DNA from: Hydractinia symbiolongicarpus
Taxonomy: Eukaryota; Cnidaria; Hydrozoa; Anthoathecata; Hydractiniidae
Direction: 5' to 3'
Assembly: GCF_029227915.1 (NCBI RefSeq)
Contig: NC_079883.1
Coordinates: 17,052,001-17,116,000, forward strand
Length of the DNA: 64,000 nucleotides
Of this stretch, positions 11,276 through 22,158 are shown one piece after another. The position numbers were made by a program, and so were the translations under genes. Position 1 is the stretch's first letter. Each line of letters opens with the position of its first letter. The notes below the pieces were generated by a model. That model made no database searches, was not told the DNA's origin, and was given only the letters and a program-made list of their open reading frames with translations.

Positions 11276-11665
11276 TGAGATATTTTTGCTTTTGGTCACT
11301 GCTTTTTCGAAGGATACATCACTTTTCCCTGCTATGGCTATAACGTTTTAACCTCGAATTTTCAGTATTTTATTGTCTTTTTCCCTTTTCTCTCTCAATG
11401 TCCCAAAAGGTACAATATTGATTGGTATAAAGTTCTTGTTTCACCAGAAATTTTTTCTACAAAAAATAAACACGAGAAGATTTCTCATTTTGATACAGTT
11501 CTATTCATACAAGTTCACTTGTATATTTTATTAAATTTTATCTACATGAATAATGGTGAATGAATAGACGTTTCTCTTTTTTACAAATAAAAAAAACCTT
11601 GTCACTGTTTTCTCTTTTTTCAAGGAACATTTTGCAAAGTTCTAGCCAGCTACCACTGCTTAAGT
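11276..11665. other. No supported feature
   Basis: AT-rich sequence. A weak intron-like pattern follows the candidate exons at 11104-11275, but no further exon can be named. Confidence 0.35.
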
Positions 11666-11722
11666 AAAGCTAGCCGTACCTAACAGCCGTACCTAAGCCG
11701 TACCTTAGCCGTACGTAACTAC
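11666..11722. repeat. Cluster of AGCCGTAC motifs
   Basis: Four copies of AGCCGTAC within about 50 bp. This is the reverse complement of GTACGGCT, the motif repeated through 11920-12620. The cluster faces the array, so it may be the far border of the same repeat system. Confidence 0.7.
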
Positions 11723-12059
11723 ACTTTTCTTTTTAAGGTGAGGTAATGTATTTTAATGGAAAAAACTGAGCTAATCGTAGTGGTAAATTTGTGTCACTGA
11801 ATTTCTGTTTCTCAATCGCCAATGAACCCGAAAAATACGAAAAATGTTAACGAAACATCTTGCTCTTATAGAAACCAAACGGGGGAGAGCGCGGGAAGGT
11901 GATTCCTAAATCGACAAATTAAGTACGGCTGGCAATAAAAAGGTGGTTAGTACGAGCGGTGAACTTCAATGCGACTTATCAAGTAAAGTAAAATAAAGGG
12001 GATAGGTAAGGAAAAGAGAGGAAAAATATGAAAATTATAAGACAACATATATTTTACGG

Positions 12060-12620
12060 TTGGGTCCTATCATATAAGAAACAACTTTAAAGGCTAAAAT
12101 ATGTACAATAAAAACGAAATTAAGTTAAGTACGGCTAGCTAAAATAAGGTACGGCTGGACCATATTAAGGTACGGCTAGGTCCTATCGTATAAGAAACAT
12201 CTTCAAATGCTAAAATTGTTCCATAAAAACGAAATTAGGTTAGGTACGGCTAGCTAAAATAAGGTACGGCTGGAAAATATTAAGGTACGGCTAGGTCCTA
12301 TCGTATAAGAAACATCTTCAAATGCTAAAATTGTTCCATAAAAACGAAATTAGGTTAGGTACGGCTAGCTAAAATAAGGTACGGCTGGAAAATATTAAGG
12401 TACGGCTAGGTCCTATCGTATAAGAAACATCTTCAAATGCTAAAATATGTACAATAAAAACGAAATTAAGTTGGATACGGCTAGCTAAAATAAGGTACGG
12501 CTGGAAAATATTAAGGTACGGCTGGGTCCTATCATATAAAAAACAACTTCAAATGCTACAAATGTTCAATAAAAACGAAATTATGTTAGGTACGGCTACC
12601 ATTGATCAAAATTAAAGTAC
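12060..12620 (+). repeat. 116-bp tandem repeat rich in GTACGGCT
   Basis: GGTCCTATC recurs every 115-116 bp (12063, 12179, 12293, 12409, 12525), giving nearly five units. Each unit holds about three copies of GTACGGCT, so the array carries more than a dozen. Inverted copies of the same unit lie at 13000-13180. Such dense short motifs in opposite orientations resemble subterminal transposase-binding repeats of DNA transposons. Confidence 0.9.
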
Positions 12621-12720
12621 GGCTGCACATCTATTTAAAGTAAAATAAATTGTATAGCTGAAAATATAAAAAATATTACCTAAGAAACAAAATACGAACA
12701 CGATAATATATAATTATATT

Positions 12721-12969
12721 TTAATAAATATCACTATCAGTGTCAGATTGATTGCTTACATTCTCTAACGTTTCCATTTCTAGAACCAAATCTGTAACAG
12801 ATCTATCCGATCTTGATGCAATATATCGAAACGCTAACAACTGTAAAAGAAAGATGTCGATAAAATCAAAGGTCGTAAAGAGTGATTTAGAGGTAGCTGG
12901 GATAGATACAGGCCAGTTCTGTTTAAAGTCAGTCAGTGTGACTCTTAACCCAATTGCCAAACAATTCAA
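12721..12969 (-). pseudogene. Unrecognised C-terminal-like fragment between inverted arrays
   Basis: An 82-codon open stretch ends in an acidic tail (SNQSDTDSDIY). It sits exactly between the direct GTACGGCT array on its downstream side and the inverted copies on its upstream side, so it could be the remnant of the transposon's own gene. There is no recognisable catalytic motif. A frame on the opposite strand covers the same bases, so coding status is uncertain. Confidence 0.25.
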
Positions 12970-12984
12970 AATCGTTTTTATTGA

Positions 12985-13180
12985 ACGTTTTTAGCATTTG
13001 AAGTTGTTTCTTATATGATAGGTCCCAGCCGTACCTTAATATTGTCCAGCCGTACCTTATTTTGGTTAGCCGTACCTAACTTAATTTTGTTTTTATTGAA
13101 CGTTTTTAGCTTTTGAAGTTGTTTCTTATATGATAGGACCCAGCCGTACTCTAATATGGTCCAGCCGTACCTTATTTTGT
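12985..13180 (-). repeat. Inverted copies of the 116-bp unit
   Basis: Reading the minus strand gives the same order as the 12060-12620 array: GTACGGCT blocks, then GGGTCCTATCATATAAG, then the CTTCAAATGCTAAAA-type segment. About 1.7 units are present. Together with the direct array it forms inverted flanks around ~370 bp of inner sequence. Confidence 0.85.
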
Positions 13181-13220
13181 ATCATAGGATACATTGACAA
13201 AAAAGGTAAATTAAATTTAC

Positions 13221-13901
13221 ATGCAAGTAAGCTATGCCTCATTTTGCTCGACAACTGAACAAGTGAAGACCACACCCACACAAAGTTGCATGAAAATTGT
13301 ATCAATTAAGAACACAACCTCTCCTCCTTCTCCCCCACGTGAAAATCCATTGTCAGCGTATTATTATTGTTATATAGATTGCTACGAAACAAACTTCAGA
13401 GAAGGACCTTCACGGAAGATTGAAGTGTACTTATTCGACGAATCCGATGTAATTCCATTGACCTTATGGAATGACTTCATAGATAGTGTCAAAACTGGAC
13501 CATACCAAATTTCCAATGCAATCGTTCGTGTATTACATGATGATGACAAGGTGCTCGCTACGGGTCCGGAAACAATATTCGAAGTAACAACAAAAAAATT
13601 CATTTTGAAACCTGCGCCAAAGTTATATCGCCAAGCAAAGTTTCCTCTTGCAGATGTTGCGATTGTCAACCGACAACTCAAATGTCACAAGTGTGGTAAG
13701 GACGTTAATCACCTTACTCCCGACTGCGAATTTGTAAAGTGCGTATGCGGTGTTATTTCACGTTCTTCGCAACTGAAGGTGAACCGCATAGCTAAGGTCA
13801 CTACCCAGGTTAATAAGGAGGAAATCACAATATTCCAACCACAGCTCTTTGAGTATGCGCTAAAGTACAAGCTTGATGGAAATAACGAGGAAGCTTTTTG
13901 A
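13221..13901 (+). CDS. Putative OB-fold / zinc-ribbon nucleic-acid-binding protein
   Basis: An uninterrupted 226-codon frame, the cleanest single-exon host-like frame in the left half. After a Pro-rich start, residues ~50-135 look like mixed beta strands (KIEVYLFDESDVIPLTLWND, ISNAIVRVLHDDDKVLATGP), as in an OB fold. Residues ~150-185 hold CHKCGKDVNHLTPDCEFVKC, then C-x-C: a plausible zinc ribbon. The RPA/ssDNA-binding comparison is inference only. It begins just beyond the inverted GTACGGCT array, so it may be a gene of that element or a retained host gene. The start codon is uncertain; a later ATG at residue ~23 is possible. Confidence 0.5.
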   Translation: MQVSYASFCSTTEQVKTTPTQSCMKIVSIKNTTSPPSPPRENPLSAYYYCYIDCYETNFREGPSRKIEVYLFDESDVIPLTLWNDFIDSVKTGPYQISNAIVRVLHDDDKVLATGPETIFEVTTKKFILKPAPKLYRQAKFPLADVAIVNRQLKCHKCGKDVNHLTPDCEFVKCVCGVISRSSQLKVNRIAKVTTQVNKEEITIFQPQLFEYALKYKLDGNNEEAF

Positions 13902-14039
13902 CAATTGCTCTTTTAAAAGATTCCGAGACATCCTTCATAATTGACAGATGATATCTGTATTTGTTTTTTGTAAACTTTTCCATATGTTGACAGGGTGTTG
14001 ATAAAAACTACCCAAGAACGAACACATTTTCAATTTTTG

Positions 14040-14265
14040 TTATTTTTATAGTTACTTTGGTATATTATTTGTAAGCTACCATTGTACGTTCTATTAAAAA
14101 ATAGTGCGTAGCGACTTCATAGACAGTGTCAAATCTGGTCATACCAAATTTCAAATTTTGATCGTTCGTGTATTTGTATTTCTTTTTTATTAACTTTATA
14201 TTATTTGCAAGCTACCATTTTACTTCAGTATATTATTTGCAAGCTACCATTTTATGTTTAAAAAA
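14040..14265 (+). repeat. Degenerate duplicate of the upstream gene plus short direct repeats
   Basis: At 14108-14170 the DNA (GACTTCATAGACAGTGTCAAA, then CATACCAAATTTC and GATCGTTCGTGTATT) repeats 13472-13536 of the 226-codon frame with deletions. Around it, GCAAGCTACCATT with TATTATTTG in front occurs three times (about 14060, 14200 and 14235). This is a broken partial duplication. Confidence 0.7.
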
Positions 14266-14332
14266 TAGTATGCAGGTCATGCACAAAAAAAAATCTTGTT
14301 GATTGTTTTTTTCTGAAAATTTTGTCACGGTA

Positions 14333-14525
14333 AGGGGCTGTTTATATGAGCCCGTTTGGCGGGTTGGCTCGCTTACCGAGATCTCACTCTTTCCCTATTT
14401 TCCTTATACTTTATTTCATTTGTTTATGTTCAACCAGGCTGACTCGGTAGCCGGGATCTCATTTCTCACAACCGAACCCCCTCCCCCCCTGTAAGCGAGA
14501 TGAACTTTTTCTCATATAAACACTT
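14333..14525. mobile_element. Short MITE with TGTTTATATGAG inverted ends
   Basis: The left end GGGGCTGTTTATATGAG faces CTCATATAAACACTTC on the right, about 190 bp apart. The inside carries GCTTACCGAGATCTCA and a related GTAGCCGGGATCTCA. The short inverted ends, small size and lack of coding sequence fit a MITE. No clear target duplication was read. Confidence 0.6.
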
Positions 14526-16033
14526 CATTCAGCTCACTTGCTGGGCCAGAAATTTCATGCCTACGTAATCAATTTCTTCTGTTATTAATATTTCAGTTAT
14601 AGTTTCTGTATTGTTTAATATTTTTATTGTTCTAAGATTATCAGAGCCCCAGGGTAATTTTTTCCTGAAAATTGCTTCATAAGTGTGAATCAGAGGCTTA
14701 ACACATTGGTACTCAAATATTTCGTTGATTTCAAATCCGCTGAGCACAAGGACGAAAATAGGTAGCTTTTTGACTTTTAGATTCACCCTCTGATTTGTTT
14801 ACCAGACTAGTTTGCGGAAATATTTCTTAAATCGGTTGTTTAGTAAGCTGCGCAGGTTGAGCCAAACTCAAACAAATTTTTGAGCACAATGTTGAATTCT
14901 AGTTTTAAGCCCGTGGATTCAATCCACTTTGTCACTATATTTGGGAGTTTGAAACATTGAGTGTCTTGTGGTTGCACAACAGTAGATTTTAAGTTGATCA
15001 TTCGGCATTTTTTTGTTTGTTTGTTTTTTCATGTATTTTTTATTACATAGTTCACTCAACCTCGATCCCAGGACGTGTTGACAAAAAAAAGCCTACTTCC
15101 TTCAGGTAAGAAGTCATGAGAACGAGATTGGTAGTTCTCTGACAAACGATAATAAACCTTCAGATAAGTGGGCGGGGATCACGACAGAAAATGTCCAAAT
15201 GGGGAAAAAATTTTAAAGTTATCAATGAACAAATTTTTTTTTGATCTGAAGGTCCGTATCTCCCACTACTGCTTTCTTTTTCATGTTATTTGTGATCAGT
15301 TTATATGGCCGGAAAAAACAAATACCCCTATGAATAGAATATTGTTCAAGTGGAGTATGCTTTGTGGAAACCAGTATATATCGCGAGGGTGGAAAATTGA
15401 AACATTCTGATTGGTTACAGTGTCTAAAAATTATGGGTACTGGGGACAAAGTTGAATGATATCTCTATATCAAATGACCAACGTCATCATCCACCTGGCA
15501 TTATAACTTTCGAAGTGAGCGCACATATTTTCACACACTCCACCTAAATATTTTCACACCCTAATACAGAACGACAGCTGTTGTTTTTGAACATCTGAGC
15601 TTGAAGCATGTTGCAAACAACAATACAAAAGAATTACAAAAAATTGATGCTAACCCCAACCAATGTTGAGAAATCCGAACGCTAGAAGACAAAATATTTT
15701 TCTGCCGTCATTTCCTGACCACATTCACCGATTGACTGCTTCTATTATATTGTAGTTTTTCTACCCGATTCTCGATTCTCAACAACTTGAGAATTCTGTA
15801 CAGAAAATTTAACAAGACATAATAGACCCAGAGGAACGCAGTAAAGTCCGGGTCTATCAGTAGGCTATGTTCGTAATGGAGATAAACAAAAGCAATGCAA
15901 TGTTTTCGTACGCATGTAGTAAGTAGCAAGTGAAGTAGCAAATGTTTTGTGTGCTGAGCCATAACTTTTTCGCAAGGATCTAATCTTGCTATTCAGTTTA
16001 TATCACATAGCCTAAAACTGCTATATGTGATTT
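14526..16033. other. No supported gene
   Basis: AT-rich non-coding sequence. Short frames at 14529-14786, 15168-15449 and 15708-15962 have no motif and overlap on both strands, so they look like chance openings. Confidence 0.4.
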
Positions 16034-16067
16034 GTGTGAGTGTTCAAACCGCTCCGGTTTCTTGTTG
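16034..16067 (-). repeat. Inverted copy of the 362-394 repeat
   Basis: The reverse complement of this segment matches 362-394 over about 33 bp, including GCGGTTTGAACACTCACAC. Confidence 0.55.
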
Positions 16068-16302
16068 CTTTTCACTCACACCTTGTGTGGGTGAGAACGC
16101 AACGAAAGGAACAACAACTGTCAATAACGCGCTATATTAACCAAAAGTTTTTGTTTATGCATTGTTTTTTTGCGTATAGCAGCGTTTTTTTGTTGTTTTC
16201 TTATTATCGTGTAGCTTTATATAGTATAACCAAAATAATGAAATCTCGCGTCAAATGAGGGTGTTCATTGTCTTGAAATGATTGTTTTGATTTACTGCAC
16301 CT

Positions 16303-17395
16303 TCTATCAACAGTGTGATGTTGTGCTCAGCCGTGGGTGGGTTGCTCTTGATCAGCTTCTCTTTACCGCATGGAATGTAGTTCATCAACGTACTCGGGTA
16401 CAGTAGGTTCGCGTCAAGCCCCTAAACAGTTTTGCACTTCCGTGGCTCCTGGTAGATGTGGGATCTGATACCCGTCACGTCTCTCTCGTGGTACCTACAA
16501 AACACGATGGCAGGCCCTCCCACCATGCCCGTCTGCAAGAGCTCGTAGGCCTCATTCTTCGTGCACTCAGTGCAAGCCTTTTGCACCTTTTTGCACGCCT
16601 TGCAACTCTTGTTGAAGCAGTCTACCTTACACTTATGCTTACAAGGCTCTCCTGGAACGTATAGCTCTAGCTTTGGATTCAGTCGTAGAGACTTGTTCAA
16701 GACGTAGCGCATCGATACGCCTGGAATGCTTACCGCGTCTTTCAAAATGTCTATCTCGTCGTCGTAGTACTGCAACCTTGTCTTGTCCACGGCTTCGATG
16801 AAAGGTTCCACGTCGGCTAGATTGTACTCGCGCAACCAGTCCATCATGGTGACGCAGCCTCGCTTGTAAAACTCTGCACGGAATGTTTCGTACTCTTCAG
16901 GAGAGAGGTTGTTTTTCCCAATAAGACTGCTATAGAAATGTTCGTACGCCACGGGTCCGACGTGGGTTAGCTTGTCATAGCTCGTCAGCCACTCGTATGG
17001 GAACACCAGCTTTTTGAGCTTGCAATCCAGAGACTTGCACCATCGGTCGTAGCTCATATCAGGAGCGAGAAAATTTTTGATATCAAGAAATTTGAACCTC
17101 GAGGTCGTGAGGAACATGTAGTCGTTGTCTTTCTTCGCCACGTTGATCTTTTCGCTATCGCCTCTGACAATTTGATCGACAGAGTTCCGCTTGATCATGT
17201 TCAGGTCATACTTGCCACTGTTGAAGCCGATCACAGCCACTTGGTTTACCCACTCGTTCCATGCCTTCTGAGTCTTGTCTGGAAGCATGTCAAAATCATC
17301 GGGTCTCGGGTACATTCTCTCCACCTCTTTCACGATGAGGGCGTGTCTCTTTTCAAGCTGCTCCACAACCAAGCGTGTTTACTCATTTGAGGCAT
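16303..17395 (-). pseudogene. Polinton DNA polymerase B fragment
   Basis: This is a protein-primed family B polymerase fragment closely similar to the copy at 58.9-60.2 kb. It covers the exonuclease region (VAVIGFNSGKYDLNMIK, then the FKFLDIKNFLAPDMSYD segment), the Cys-rich insert (CKACKKVQKACTECTK) and polymerase motif A (GLDANLLYPSTL near 16,390). A stop at 16422-16424 interrupts the frame just before motif A; the reading continues to about 16303. The N-terminal part, motif B and motif C are absent. It is a truncated Polinton relic that abuts a retroelement tail. Confidence 0.9.
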
Positions 17396-17400
17396 GATGA

Positions 17401-17422
17401 AATCTGTGACGTCACAGATTTT
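17401..17422. repeat. Perfect 22-bp palindrome centred on TGACGTCA
   Basis: The arm AAATCTGTGAC is followed at once by its reverse complement. It lies just beyond the N-terminal side of the Polinton polymerase fragment. The core TGACGTCA is also in the Polinton leader at 57.15 kb and is the classical CRE/ATF site. Confidence 0.85.
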
Positions 17423-17429
17423 TTAGGGG

Positions 17430-17699
17430 GTCTAAAAGCAACGTTTTTTAATAGGGGTTTGACCGTGGAAAACCAAAAACCCGGTTATAAGGGTGTACTA
17501 CTCTAGCTGATGTTGCCGGGAGTTGTCTAGTAGAGCGTGGGCCCTACTAATTGGGTCTGCGTAGCTCAAAATGAGCATTAAATACCCTAGGACTCTCCAT
17601 CTAAGCCATGGCCCCTCCTGGAAATAATAGACAGGGTATATCCCTCGATATTTGTGAGGCTAGCCATGTAAAATATGCACATCTATCTATCTATCTATC
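17430..17699 (+). mobile_element. Retroelement 3' end with (ATCT)n tail
   Basis: About 270 bp of non-coding sequence ends in GCACATCTATCTATCTATCT. A short tetranucleotide tail is typical of SINEs and of CR1- or RTE-like LINE 3' ends. It joins the broken end of the DIRS element with no gap, so its insertion, or a break there, removed the end of the DIRS recombinase gene. Confidence 0.5.
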
Positions 17700-18762
17700 T
17701 GGTTGAATGTCCAGTAAAAACTTTGGTATCTATACCAGCTTTGGAGAGAACGGTCTTAATCTAACCAGCTATTGTGGAACTAACCACACCTTTGTGAGGA
17801 CTAATAGTGCTCAAAAATAATTGAGAATCCTCAGAATTCTTCCTCCAATCCCTAGTGCGTTCCAAATAAATGTCTTATGTTTTAACCACACATAATTCCT
17901 CATCGTTTGGATAACTGGCAAAAACAACAAAGGGATTAGATTGTCCTTGTCTCCATGATTTATGAAGTTTACCAAAAATAAACTTATACTCATCATGAGT
18001 TTTTGTCATAAACTTAGTATCCAAATGATGAAGTCCTATGGATCTGGATGCTGAAGTCAAAGCTAGCAACATGGCCAATTTTAAAGACAATGAGTTTTTC
18101 TTTATATAGTCAATAACAATCTGTACATCCCAAATAAAAGTATGTTTCGGCTGAGGAGGTTTTTCATTGAAAACACCTATAATAAGTAAATTAACTCTGG
18201 GATGCTCCCCAACTGTCACTCCATCAATTTTATCATGGAATGCAGAAAGGGCCGATCTGTGACAACAAATAGTTCTATATTCATAACCTTCTTTAAACAG
18301 ATCAGCTAAATAATTCAATACAAATTTTAAAGAGCAGTGAAATGGATCAACTTTTTGTTCCACACACCAACCAGCCCACTTATTCCAGGATGACGAGTAA
18401 TTTGCATTAGTACCCTTTCGTCTAGAACCGATGATGAGTCTGGAAGCCACTGTTGAAACTCCTTCCTCAAGCAAAGTTTGCTGGAAAGCATCCAGGCCGC
18501 TAACTGTAATGTGCCTGTCTCTACCATTCGGTGATTTTTCCCTTTTGGATTTCTTAAAAGATCTTGACGGAGTGGCAGTAGGAATGGGTTTCCTACTGAC
18601 AGACGTAACAGTTCCGGGTATCATGTTTGTGACTGCCATGTTGGTGTTATCAGAATGAGTAAAGGAACATGTTCTCTCTCCACCTTCTGCAGTACCCTGT
18701 GAATCAGAGCAAACGGCGGAAAAGCATAGAGACATTTTTGATCCAATTGTGGCAAAAAACAT
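17700..18762 (-). pseudogene. DIRS tyrosine recombinase, 3' truncated
   Basis: The N-terminal core-binding part (TNANYSSSWNKWAGWCVEQ) and the start of the catalytic domain are present. LALTSASRSIGLHHLD carries the first catalytic Arg. A stop at about 17875 breaks the frame, but the reading continues past TISPHKGV and reaches TGHSTR, the second catalytic box, exactly where the (ATCT)n tract begins. The catalytic Tyr is missing, so the enzyme could not rejoin DNA. Confidence 0.85.
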
Positions 18763-18839
18763 CTATCCCTAGACTGTACGGATCTGCCTTCCACGAATAA
18801 TACATTGGTACCTGATGAGAAAGGCGTGATGCAAAAAGA

Positions 18840-20240
18840 TCATTGTGAGACTCCCACCCTCAGAGAAATCTGATTGAAAATGCTTGACCACAGTTTCCAC
18901 TCCGCTAAATCCTCCGTATGCCGTGACTCCCAATCTGCTTTGTTGTTCAGACTGCCTGGCAGATATTCTGCAGTAATCGTGATCTGATGTAGCATAAGAA
19001 AATCCCAAATTTCTTTGAATATTTTTATCATTGTCAAATTTTTTGTTCCCCCCATTTTGAGAAGATAAGACAGTGTAGTCATGTTGTCGGTTTGAATATG
19101 AATCGATGCAAAATGTTTCCTTTTGTGGAACGACAAAAGGGCTAGTTTGATGGCTAGTAGTTCCAGAACATTGATATGCCAAATCTGTTCTGTCTCGGAC
19201 CACATCCCTCCTGTCCTTATGCCTTGGCACACTGCTCCCCAGCCCTTCAAGAAAGCATCGGTTTGTAACAACAGTTGTGCTTGAGGTTGAACAAGAGTGC
19301 GCCCGTTGTACAATTCCAAATTTTTCACCCACCATAAAAGCTCCTCTTGAGAGTTCTGGTTCAATTGTATCTGGGTGGCGTAAGCTTTTGAATTTTTTAA
19401 CCTCCAAATTTGTTGCTGCTGAAGAAAACGAAATTCCAGATGGGCTGAAAGCACTGCCTGAATAGTTGAAGACAGAACTCCCAACAACTGACTTATCTCC
19501 AAAATGGTCGCACATTTTCCCTTGTACAGACTCAAGCACTGGTTTTGAATTTTCAAAACCTTTCCCTTTGGTAGAGACAAACACATGGTTAGTGAGTTCA
19601 CAGTCATTCCCAAGAACTCTATTTCCTGGGTTGGAATAAGAAGTGATTTTTTTAAATTCACTAGGAATCACAGATGTTGTAAAAGATAAATCACACTATC
19701 CCGTGCCATGAGGACCTCCTCTTTGGACCGTCCTAAAATCAACATGTCGTCTATAGATATATAACTATACATATCATCAAACGACGCAGAAAGGCTATTG
19801 AAACTTTCATCAACTTTGTGAAAATACGTGGGGCAGGACCCAAACCAAAACAAAGCCAGAGGAATTCGTACAGGTTTCCACTCCATTCGAATCTCACAAA
19901 TTTCTTGGAAAATTCGTGCAAAGGAACCATGAAGTAAGCATCATTTAGAACTAATTTGCACATCCAATCACCTTCTTTTAGGAGATATTTCAGTGAATGT
20001 AAACTTTCCATTTTGAAATGGTTGTAGGGTACAAATTTGTTGAGTTGTTTCAGATTTATTACTGGGCGATTTCCTCCATCTTTTTTCCCCACGAGGAAAA
20101 GATTACTTATAAACTGTCCTGCTACAGGACTTACTTTTGTGATGGCTCCTTTTCTCAACATTTCTGTCACTTCTGCATCTACCAAGTTTCTTTCTTTTTG
20201 ACTCAATGTCGGGGACCGAGGCACCCTTGTTTAAGTCGGT
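18840..20240 (-). pseudogene. DIRS reverse transcriptase and RNase H
   Basis: Reverse transcriptase motifs are ISNLFLVGKKDGGNRPVINL, KLVLNDAYFMVPLH, WLCFGLGPAPRIFTK and the active-site-like YISIDDMLILG (its usual pattern is x-x-DD). RNase H follows, with LLQTDAFLKGWGAV, HINVLELLAIKLAL and IQTDNMTTLSYL. Breaks are a stop at 20231-20233, a frame change near 19800 and a stop at 19668-19670. The Asn in place of the usual Asp or Lys in the LNDAY motif may be another decay mark. Confidence 0.85.
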
Positions 20241-21386
20241 GCCGAAATGAATGGTATTTCGTAACCTTGGACTATTGACAACAGACTTTTGTCCACAGTC
20301 AGTCTTCTCCAGGCTGGAAGAAAATGTTTCATACGTCCAGCCAGAGGGGCCTTTGGAATTTTTAGGCCTGAAAACAGATTTAAAATTAACGGATGAACCC
20401 CAGTGAAGTCCTCCGAGTTCACCCAATTCTCGGTTTGTGGTAGTGGCAGCGACAGATTGTTGAGACAAGGATCCTTTTCTAATACTTGAAAAGGAATTAC
20501 CTTTATAGTATGGCTGTCTTGACTTGTATTCTGTTCGCCCCCCCCCCCCCCCCCCCCCCCACCATTCGTCTTGAAATGGGAGGGGCCCCCTCGAAAGGGC
20601 TTTTTGTTGAACCACCTCTTTTTCGAACCTGATGATGATGAGCGTTTATCCGGATGTGGCATGACCATACAATCTTGCTTGATATTCTTGTTCGTCTCTG
20701 TCATATGTTCTCTATACTTTTTACCAAAAAGGTCATCGTCATGCATCTACAGGAGTGATGCTTTGTCCTTCAAAGTTTGTGACGCTTGAGCGGTTGATAC
20801 ATTCGACATAGCAGTCAAAACATTCTTACGACGTTCATAGGTCAACATATTTAAGCATTGTCCCACCATAGTTACAGACTTCTCGACTGCTGAAGCCACT
20901 TCTTCTGGATTCGGCAAGTCCGCCTCCTCACCATAGGTACGCACAAGCTCCACCATCTGCCATACCCCATTATGTCACCCACTTTCTCTTGAATCTTCAA
21001 GGTTTTATCCAGCTCATAACTTTGATGGTTTTGCCTTTTCAAGATGGTGACCAAAGTTTCGTCCAATGATTTTATGACATCCAAATTCGACGGTCTCGGA
21101 GCCTCAAACAGAATTTGCTTCTTTAGTTCCTTGTCTGGAATGAACTGCTCGGATGCCTCGTTGGCATACTCAGCGAGTTCCTCAGGAAGGGACCACTTAT
21201 GTGCATCCTCTTCCCGGGTAACTTTAAAACGTTTATACTGCTGATGCCTCTCAGGCCATCAGCCTCCGCAGGGCCATCAGCCTTGCGTTTGCCAGTTGTT
21301 GTTTGGCTATTATCTTCCATGTTAGGTTCTTTCCTACTATCGTCGATCTGATCAACAGCAGGATCAACAACATTGGAAGAATCCAT
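20241..21386 (-). pseudogene. DIRS gag-like region and RT N-terminal linker
   Basis: The frame from 21386 starts MDSSNVVDPAVDQIDD, a hydrophilic gag-like start, and continues through two further frames (21084-20872 and 20956-20747). From 20746 the frame includes a Ser/Lys-rich basic part, a poly-Gly run (from a 23-base C tract on the plus strand) and GRMKHFLPAWRRLT, a segment that precedes DIRS reverse transcriptase. The frame changes show decay or homopolymer errors. Confidence 0.65.
20538..20560. repeat. 23-base poly-C / poly-G tract
   Basis: An unbroken run of 23 C on the plus strand lies inside the DIRS coding region. It encodes poly-Gly on the minus strand and is prone to slippage, so its length in the assembly should be treated with caution. 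The G-rich strand could form a quadruplex. Confidence 0.95.
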
Positions 21387-21560
21387 CTTGATGAAATTTA
21401 TTATGCACTAGTTGGTGATGTCGGTGAAATAACTCGATTGATATGAATCTTTCGAACATGAATTTCTCGGAGCTCCTTCCTCGATCGCGAAGAAATTGTA
21501 AAGAGGAAGGAGGTCCGGGCTCCACTAACTAAATGTAGTTGAGCCGATTGGGTTGTAAGG

Positions 21561-21739
21561 ATTAAGTATTAGATCGATTGAGATTTTATGAAATAAAATA
21601 GCCGTATTTTGGTGAAGCACTTCATGGAAGGATCCATATAGTCTGTGAATATGTCCTATCCGACATTGTCGTATTCTTCCCCCGACGATAACGGCATCCG
21701 ACATACGACGTTAAGCAATTTACCAACGTCGTAATGTTG
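21561..21739. other. DIRS 5' flank
   Basis: Non-coding DNA between the gag-like start and the 30-bp satellite. It may hold the DIRS terminal repeat, but no matching copy was found at the other end. Confidence 0.35.
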
Positions 21740-22022
21740 TTAATACATACTACTGCCTAGTATAATATCTTTGTAATAAACAGTAATACACTGTAGTACT
21801 TAGTAATATGCCGTATTTTACACTGCATTACTTTGTAGTATATTCAGTAATACACTGTAATATCCTGTAGTATTCAGTAATACACTGTAATACTTTGTAG
21901 TATTCAGTAATACACTGTAATACCCAGTAGTATTTGGTAATATACTGTAATGCCTTGTAGTATTCAGTAATAAACTGTAATATTTTGTTGTATTCGGTAA
22001 TGCACTGTAGTACTAAGTAATA
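21740..22022. repeat. 30-bp satellite, left segment
   Basis: The units follow TAGTATTCAG, TAATACACTG, TAATACCTTG, so there is also a 10-bp sub-period. This is the left part of a once continuous array now split by Helitrons; other parts are at 22922-23069 and 24929-25275. Confidence 0.9.
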
Positions 22023-22158
22023 CTAGTCGTTAGCCCGTGGAAAACCCACGGGTTCGCCCGTCCTTTTCATACCGCATTGCGTGCTTCTCGCTACCGCGCA
22101 GCTAAGCTACCATTTCGCGTGACAGACGGACATACGTATACGAGTATTATAATATAGA
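22023..22158 (-). mobile_element. Short non-autonomous Helitron (136 bp)
   Basis: On the minus strand the element begins TCTATATTATAATACTCG and ends with a hairpin (CCCGTGG / CCACGGG) followed by CTAG. These are Helitron termini. It abuts a second copy directly, head to tail. Confidence 0.8.

Larger units (their letters stand above)
17700..21560 (-). mobile_element. DIRS-type tyrosine-recombinase retrotransposon, truncated
   Basis: Reading right to left on the minus strand: a gag-like region (21386 to ~20750), reverse transcriptase and RNase H (~20600 to ~18840), then a tyrosine recombinase (18762 to 17700). This order, and a recombinase in place of an integrase, define DIRS elements. The recombinase is cut within its catalytic domain. 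Stops and frame changes occur in all parts. No split direct or inverted terminal repeats were identified. Confidence 0.85.
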
